This document shows positions 59,744 to 64,000 of a stretch of DNA of 64,000 nt, one piece after another. The translations under genes were made by a program, and so were the position numbers. The notes beneath the pieces were generated by a model. That model was not told where the DNA came from and made no database searches. It was given only the letters and a program-made list of their open reading frames with translations. The DNA is from Bradyrhizobium sp. 200 (GTDB lineage: Bacteria; Pseudomonadota; Alphaproteobacteria; Rhizobiales; Xanthobacteraceae). The stretch's first letter is position 1, and each line of letters begins with the position of its first letter. Where the stretch lies: positions 7,980,001 to 8,044,000 of the forward strand of contig NZ_CP064689.1 in NCBI RefSeq assembly GCF_023100945.1, in the 5' to 3' direction.

Positions 59744-61906
59744 ATGGCAGAACGCTCTTTCGCGCGCGAGGTGGAAGACCTTAAGCTGGGCGCCGGCCAG
59801 GAATTTCGCGGCGAAGGTATCCTCGCGATCACCAAGGCATTGCTCGAATGCGGCGTCAGCTATGTCGCCGGCTACCAGGGCGCGCCAATCTCGCATCTGA
59901 TGGACGTGCTGTCGGACGCGCAGGATATCCTTTCCGACCTCGGTGTGCATTTCGAATCCAGCGCCAGCGAGGCCACCGCGGCGGCGACGCTGGCCGCCTC
60001 AGTGATGTATCCGATCCGCGGCGCGGTCACGTTCAAGGCGCCGGTCGGCATCAACGTCGCGTCCGATGCGCTCGCCAACCTGTCCTCGGGCGGCGTGACC
60101 GGGGGCGCGCTCGTCATCATCGGCGAGGATTACGGCGAAGGCTCCTCCATCATGCAGGAGCGTTCGCACGCCTTTGCAATGAAGTCGCAGCTCTGGCTGG
60201 TCGATCCGCGGCCCAATGTGGCGTCCATCGTCAAGGCTGTGCACGATTCCTTCGAACTATCGGAGGCGTCGAATACGCCGGTCATGCTGGAAGTGCGGAT
60301 TCGTGCCTGCCATGTCCACGGCCGTTTCGCCACCCGCGACAATGTCCGCCCCGCCTTTCCGCTTGCCCGCGCGCTCGATGCGCCGTCGCGCGACACCAAC
60401 CGCATCGTGCTGCCGCCGGCCTCGTTCCTGCACGAGAAGGAAAAGATCGAGCAGCGCTGGCCGGCCGCAGTCGAATTCATCCACGCGCGCGGCATGAACG
60501 AGACGTTCGGGGGCGACATCGACGATATCGGCATCATCATGCAGGGCGGCATGTATAACGGCGTCATCACGGCGCTGCGTGAGGCCGGCCTTGCCGATAT
60601 CTGGGGCGAGACGCGGGTGCCGCTCTATGTGATGAACGTGACCTATCCGATCGTCGACCGCGAGGTGATCGACTTCTGCAGGGCTAAGAAGGCGGTGCTG
60701 ATGGTCGAGGAGGGCCAGCCCGAATTCATCGAGCAGGCGCTGCACAAGATCCTGCGCAACGCGGATATACCGGCCAAACTGCACGGCAAGGACCTGTTCC
60801 CGATGGCGGGCGAATACACCGCCCAGGTGATGGGCGCAGCGATTGGCGCCTTCATCCGACGCTGGCGCTCGGATGCGCTTCCGGATGCCGCGCGCGCGCC
60901 GAACATCGACCGTGTCGAGGTCGACGACAAGATCCGCGCGCTGGCCGATGTGGTGCCGCCGCGACCGCCGGGCTTCTGCACCGGCTGTCCGGAGCGGCCG
61001 ATCTTTTCCGCGATGAAGCTGGTGGAAAAGGAACTCGGCCCGCACCACATCGCGGCCGATATCGGCTGCCACCTGTTTTCGATCCTGCCGCCGTTCAATA
61101 TCGGCGCCACCACCATGGGCTATGGGCTCGGCCCGGCGTCGGCTTCCGCTTTCAACGTTCCTGCGGGAAAACGCTCGATCTCGATGATGGGCGACGGCGG
61201 CTTCTGGCATAACGGGCTGACCAGCGGCATAGGCAACGCCGTCTTCAACCAGCACGACGGCGTGATCGTCGTGGTCGACAATTATTATTCCGCCGCGACC
61301 GGCGGCCAGGACATTCCCTCGTCGCGTGCCGACAACCGTTCGCGCTCGACCAAGCATCCGATCGTCGAGGCGGTGAAGGGCGTCGGCGCCAAATGGGTGC
61401 GCCAGATCGACCGCACCTACGACGTCACGCGCATGCGCGACACGCTGCGCGAAGCGCTGACGACGGAGGAGAAGGGCCCGAAGATCATCGTCGCCTCGTC
61501 GGAATGCATGCTGAACAAGCAGCGGCGCGTGAAGCCGCAGGTCTCGGCCGCCGCCAAACGCGGCGAGCGCATCGTGCGCGAGCGCTTCGGTGTCGACGAG
61601 GACACCTGTTCCGGCGACCATGCCTGCATCCGCCTGTCCGGCTGCCCGTCGCTGTCGGTAAAGCCGACGAGCGATCCCCTAAAGGACAATCCGGTCGCCG
61701 CCGTCGACAACACTTGCGTCGGCTGCGGACATTGCGGCGAGGTCGCGGACGCAGCCGTGCTGTGTCCCTCCTTCTATCGCGCCGACATCGTTTCCAATCC
61801 GAGCGCGTTCGAGGCGCGGCTCGACCGCATCTGGCGGCGGCTGATCGGCGCGTTGCAGCGTTGGCGCGCGGGACGGCGGATCATGTTCGAGCAGGAGGCG
61901 GCATGA
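59744..61906 (+). CDS. indolepyruvate:ferredoxin oxidoreductase-like subunit with ferredoxin domain (IorA-like)
   Basis: A 720-residue thiamine-diphosphate enzyme subunit. The ATG at 59744 (MAERSFAREVEDLKLG) follows GAGGAGG. Residues about 20-200 form the pyrimidine-binding-type domain (GEGILAITKALLECGVSYVAGYQGAPISHLMDVL). Residues about 400-590 form the thiamine-diphosphate-binding domain, with GDGGFWHNGLTSGIGNAVFN at about 485-504. Cysteine clusters for Fe-S centres lie near residues 618-670 (CSGDHACIRLSGCPS, then CVGCGHCGE and CPS). The family converts 2-oxoacids such as indolepyruvate to acyl-CoA with reduced ferredoxin. It overlaps the next gene by four bases. In this island it may process an indole-type 2-oxo acid, but this is not proven. 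Confidence 0.93.
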   Translation: MAERSFAREVEDLKLGAGQEFRGEGILAITKALLECGVSYVAGYQGAPISHLMDVLSDAQDILSDLGVHFESSASEATAAATLAASVMYPIRGAVTFKAPVGINVASDALANLSSGGVTGGALVIIGEDYGEGSSIMQERSHAFAMKSQLWLVDPRPNVASIVKAVHDSFELSEASNTPVMLEVRIRACHVHGRFATRDNVRPAFPLARALDAPSRDTNRIVLPPASFLHEKEKIEQRWPAAVEFIHARGMNETFGGDIDDIGIIMQGGMYNGVITALREAGLADIWGETRVPLYVMNVTYPIVDREVIDFCRAKKAVLMVEEGQPEFIEQALHKILRNADIPAKLHGKDLFPMAGEYTAQVMGAAIGAFIRRWRSDALPDAARAPNIDRVEVDDKIRALADVVPPRPPGFCTGCPERPIFSAMKLVEKELGPHHIAADIGCHLFSILPPFNIGATTMGYGLGPASASAFNVPAGKRSISMMGDGGFWHNGLTSGIGNAVFNQHDGVIVVVDNYYSAATGGQDIPSSRADNRSRSTKHPIVEAVKGVGAKWVRQIDRTYDVTRMRDTLREALTTEEKGPKIIVASSECMLNKQRRVKPQVSAAAKRGERIVRERFGVDEDTCSGDHACIRLSGCPSLSVKPTSDPLKDNPVAAVDNTCVGCGHCGEVADAAVLCPSFYRADIVSNPSAFEARLDRIWRRLIGALQRWRAGRRIMFEQEAA

Positions 61907-63447
61907 ACGTCTCGCTCGCGCCCTCTTCCATCGCGCTCAGTCAGGCGCGACCGATCACCGTCGCGGTGCTCGCGATGGGCGGCCAGGGCGGCGGCGTGCT
62001 GGTCGACTGGATCGTTGCGCTGGCCGAGCGGCGCGGCTGGTTCGCGCAATCGACCTCGGTGCCCGGTGTCGCCCAGCGCACCGGTGCCACGATCTACTAC
62101 ATCGAGATGATTGCGCCCGACGCCGGCAAGCCCGGCCGCCACCCCGTGCTTTCGTTGATGCCGGCGCCGGGCAAGGTCGACATCGTGATTGGCGCCGAAT
62201 TGATGGAGGCCGGCCGCGCCATCCTGCGCGGACTGGTCTCGCCCGACCGCACGCTGCTGATCGGCTCCTCGCACCGCTCGCTGGCCGTGATCGAGAAGAC
62301 CGCGCCGGGCGACGGCACCGCCGACGCATCGCAGGTCTACGAGGCCGCCAATGTCGCGGCCAACCGCTTCATCGCGTTCGACATGGCCGAGATCGCTGAC
62401 GCCACCGGCAGCGTGGTTTCCTCGGTGTTGTTCGGCGCGCTCGCGGGCTCCGGTGCCCTCCCCTTCACGACCGAGGATTTCGAGGCCACGATCCGCGCAG
62501 CGGGTGTCGGCGTCGATGCCAGCCTGCGCGCCTTCGCCGCCGGCCGCGAGCGGGCCGTTGCCATGCTCAAGCAGGACCCAAAGATCAAGCCGGCGGCAAA
62601 GCCGCCGCTCGCCAAACGCTTTCCGCGCCTCGAGCCGATCGGCCATGCCGATTACGACGCGCTGGTCGCGCGAGCGCGGCTATTGCCGGAAACGCTGCAC
62701 GGCATCGTTGCGGCCGGCCTGCAGCGCGTGGTCGATTATCAGGACGTCGCCTATGGCAGCGAATATCTCGACCGGCTGGAAGCGATGCCGCGCGACGCGA
62801 TCGGACTGATGCAGGCTTTTGCAAAATATCTCGCCGTCGCGATGGCCTATGACGACGTCATCCGCGTGGCTGACCTCAAGACGCGCGCCGGACGGTTCGA
62901 CCGGGTGCGCCGTGAGGCCCGGGCCGGCGATGGCCAGATTCTCGGGATCACCGAATTTTTCCATCCGCGGATCGAGGAAATGGCAGGGCTCCTGCCGCCG
63001 CGTCTCGGCGAAAAGGTCGAGCGCAGCGAGCGGCTCGCCCGGCTCATCGATCGCGGACGCAAACTGCGCACGACCTCGCCGTCGGCGTTCTTGATGCTGT
63101 ACTGCGTGGCGGGCCTGCGCCGCTTCCGCCGTCGCACGCTGCGGCACTCGCGAGAGATGCGCCATCTCGACCAATGGGCGCAACGCGTGCGGAAGTTCGC
63201 TGCGAGCGATGTCGCGCTAGCCACAGCCGTGTGCGAGGCCCACCGTCTCGTCGGAGGCTATTCGGATACGCATTCGCGCGGCGAATCGAAATTCGACAAG
63301 GTCATGCAGGCGTCCGAGCGCCTGGCCGGCCGGCCCGATGCCGCCGAGTGGGTGCGGCGGCTGACCAAGGTCGCACTGAAGGACGCCGATGGCGCTGAGC
63401 TCGACGGCGCGTTGCGCACTGTCGAGACACTGTTCGAGGACGCCTGA
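61903..63447 (+). CDS. indolepyruvate:ferredoxin oxidoreductase-like beta subunit with C-terminal extension
   Basis: A 514-residue partner of the preceding subunit. The N-terminal 200 residues are the gamma-type 2-oxoacid oxidoreductase domain (VAVLAMGGQGGGVLVDWIVALAERRGWFAQSTSVPGVAQRTGATIYYIE). The remaining 300 residues are a helical extension typical of long aerobic-type IorB proteins (DUF6537-like, ending AEWVRRLTKVALKDADGAELDGALRTVETLFEDA). The start codon overlaps the IorA-like stop (ATGA), so the two form one complex. The gene is followed two bases later by the PDR/VanB reductase, an unusual neighbour for this enzyme. Confidence 0.93.
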   Translation: MNVSLAPSSIALSQARPITVAVLAMGGQGGGVLVDWIVALAERRGWFAQSTSVPGVAQRTGATIYYIEMIAPDAGKPGRHPVLSLMPAPGKVDIVIGAELMEAGRAILRGLVSPDRTLLIGSSHRSLAVIEKTAPGDGTADASQVYEAANVAANRFIAFDMAEIADATGSVVSSVLFGALAGSGALPFTTEDFEATIRAAGVGVDASLRAFAAGRERAVAMLKQDPKIKPAAKPPLAKRFPRLEPIGHADYDALVARARLLPETLHGIVAAGLQRVVDYQDVAYGSEYLDRLEAMPRDAIGLMQAFAKYLAVAMAYDDVIRVADLKTRAGRFDRVRREARAGDGQILGITEFFHPRIEEMAGLLPPRLGEKVERSERLARLIDRGRKLRTTSPSAFLMLYCVAGLRRFRRRTLRHSREMRHLDQWAQRVRKFAASDVALATAVCEAHRLVGGYSDTHSRGESKFDKVMQASERLAGRPDAAEWVRRLTKVALKDADGAELDGALRTVETLFEDA

Positions 63448-63449
63448 AG

Positions 63450-64000
63450 ATGGATCAATTCGAGGTCGTGGTGTCGAAGGCCGAGGCGCTCACGCCGCGC
63501 ATTCGTGAATTCGTGCTTGCGCGCGCCAACGGCGCCCCGATGCCGGGCTGGGCCGCGGGCGCCCATATCGACGTTCATCTGCCCGACGTCGGTCGGCGCT
63601 CCTATTCGCTGATCGAGACGGCTTCGCCGCGCGCGGCCGCCGAACATCCGACCGCCTATCGCATCGCCGTGCTGCAGGAAAGCAAGAGCGGCGGCGGCTC
63701 GACCTATATGCACGGCCTCAAGACCGGCGATCGCCTGACGATCTCGCCGCCGGCGAACAATTTTCCGCTTCGAGCCGGCGCAAGCGAAGTCGCGCTTGTC
63801 GCAGGCGGCATCGGCGTGACGCCGCTGCTCGCAATGGCCTGCGAATTGAGCGCGGCCAAGCGGCCGTTCTCGTTCTATTACGCCGGCCGCAGCCGCAGCG
63901 AGCTTGCCTTTCTCGGCGACATCGAGCGGCTGGCTGGCGCAAGCGCGGCCATCCACGCCGACGAAGAAGCCGGCCGCTTGTTCGATCTTGAGGGCCTGAT
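63450..64000 (+). CDS. PDR/VanB-type oxidoreductase (partial, cut by window end)
   Basis: Only the first 183 codons are in the window. The start MDQFEVVVSKAEALTPRIREFVLARANG is the beta-barrel of phthalate-dioxygenase-reductase/VanB proteins. RRSYSLIE is the FMN-binding RxYS motif (about 51-58), and the NAD domain begins with LVAGGIGVTPLLAMACEL. The C-terminal plant-type 2Fe-2S domain should lie beyond 64000. It passes electrons from NADH to a Rieske-type oxygenase. Such an oxygenase may therefore be the next gene outside the window. It begins two bases after the IorB-like stop. Confidence 0.9.
   Translation, partial: MDQFEVVVSKAEALTPRIREFVLARANGAPMPGWAAGAHIDVHLPDVGRRSYSLIETASPRAAAEHPTAYRIAVLQESKSGGGSTYMHGLKTGDRLTISPPANNFPLRAGASEVALVAGGIGVTPLLAMACELSAAKRPFSFYYAGRSRSELAFLGDIERLAGASAAIHADEEAGRLFDLEGL

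Noticed and set aside
60257..61621. Minus-strand frame of 454 codons opposite the IorA-like gene
   Set aside because: Antisense shadow of a gene with thiamine-diphosphate and Fe-S motifs.
1..64000. CRISPR arrays, tRNA or rRNA genes, insertion sequences, prophage
   Set aside because: I looked for spaced direct repeats, tRNA-like T-arm motifs, transposases and phage genes and saw none.

Overview
The window is GC-rich DNA from an alphaproteobacterium, most likely Bradyrhizobium or a close Nitrobacteraceae relative. The pointers are a roughly 1000-residue PutA without an N-terminal DNA-binding domain, a DUF3551 secreted protein, many CoA-ester and ABC-transport genes, and GC-rich palindromic intergenic repeats of the kind common in this family. 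It is densely coded on both strands. I see no rRNA, tRNA, insertion sequence, prophage or CRISPR.

Positions 1-26 kb are mixed chromosomal genes. They include putA, a family III CoA-transferase, two glutathione S-transferases (one broken by an in-frame amber codon), an exported CxxCH protein, a cyclic-nucleotide-binding protein overlapping an MBL hydrolase, a lemA-TPM-TPM operon, an enoyl-CoA hydratase with two acyl-CoA dehydrogenases, an orphan CoxL-like molybdoenzyme, divergent htrA-like and ftsH genes, a DapA-family aldolase and an M1 aminopeptidase.

Positions 26-36 kb carry an animal-type haem peroxidase with a small partner protein. Facing them is a two-gene operon for a YcaO-family protein and a SARP-type regulator (winged helix, BTAD, TolB-like domain, repeats). 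Beyond lie two small uncharacterised genes, an XRE regulator, pgm and a DUF3551 protein. The YcaO-SARP-peroxidase neighbourhood has no recognisable RiPP precursor or partner cyclase and may be an undescribed modification system.

Positions 36-64 kb look like one catabolic island. It holds a MarR regulator, two acyl-CoA ligases, a leftward operon (racemase-like protein, Ohr, thiolase-fold protein, DUF35-SDR fusion, isatin-hydrolase-like enzyme, ABC substrate-binding protein), an alpha/beta hydrolase, a complete branched-chain-type ABC importer, and a leftward operon with acyl-CoA dehydrogenase, RidA, a gentisate-dioxygenase-like cupin, an FAH-family hydrolase, a flavin reductase, an opine-dehydrogenase-like protein and a 3-hydroxyacyl-CoA dehydrogenase. 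Divergent from that last operon are the two indolepyruvate:ferredoxin oxidoreductase-like subunits and the start of a PDR/VanB-type reductase, which is cut by the window edge. Five related AT-rich motifs (GTTT, then 5-7 bases, then TAAA followed by G or A and TAT) lie in promoter gaps across this island and suggest one regulon.

My main hypothesis is that the island degrades an indole-type acid such as the auxin indole-3-acetate. In this reading an oxidised, CoA-activated intermediate is cut by a thiolase-fold retro-aldolase with a DUF35 partner, giving isatin and acetyl-CoA, and isatin hydrolase then opens the isatin ring. The thiolase-fold protein lacks the catalytic residues of a true thiolase, which supports an aldolase role. 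The substrate itself is inferred, not shown.
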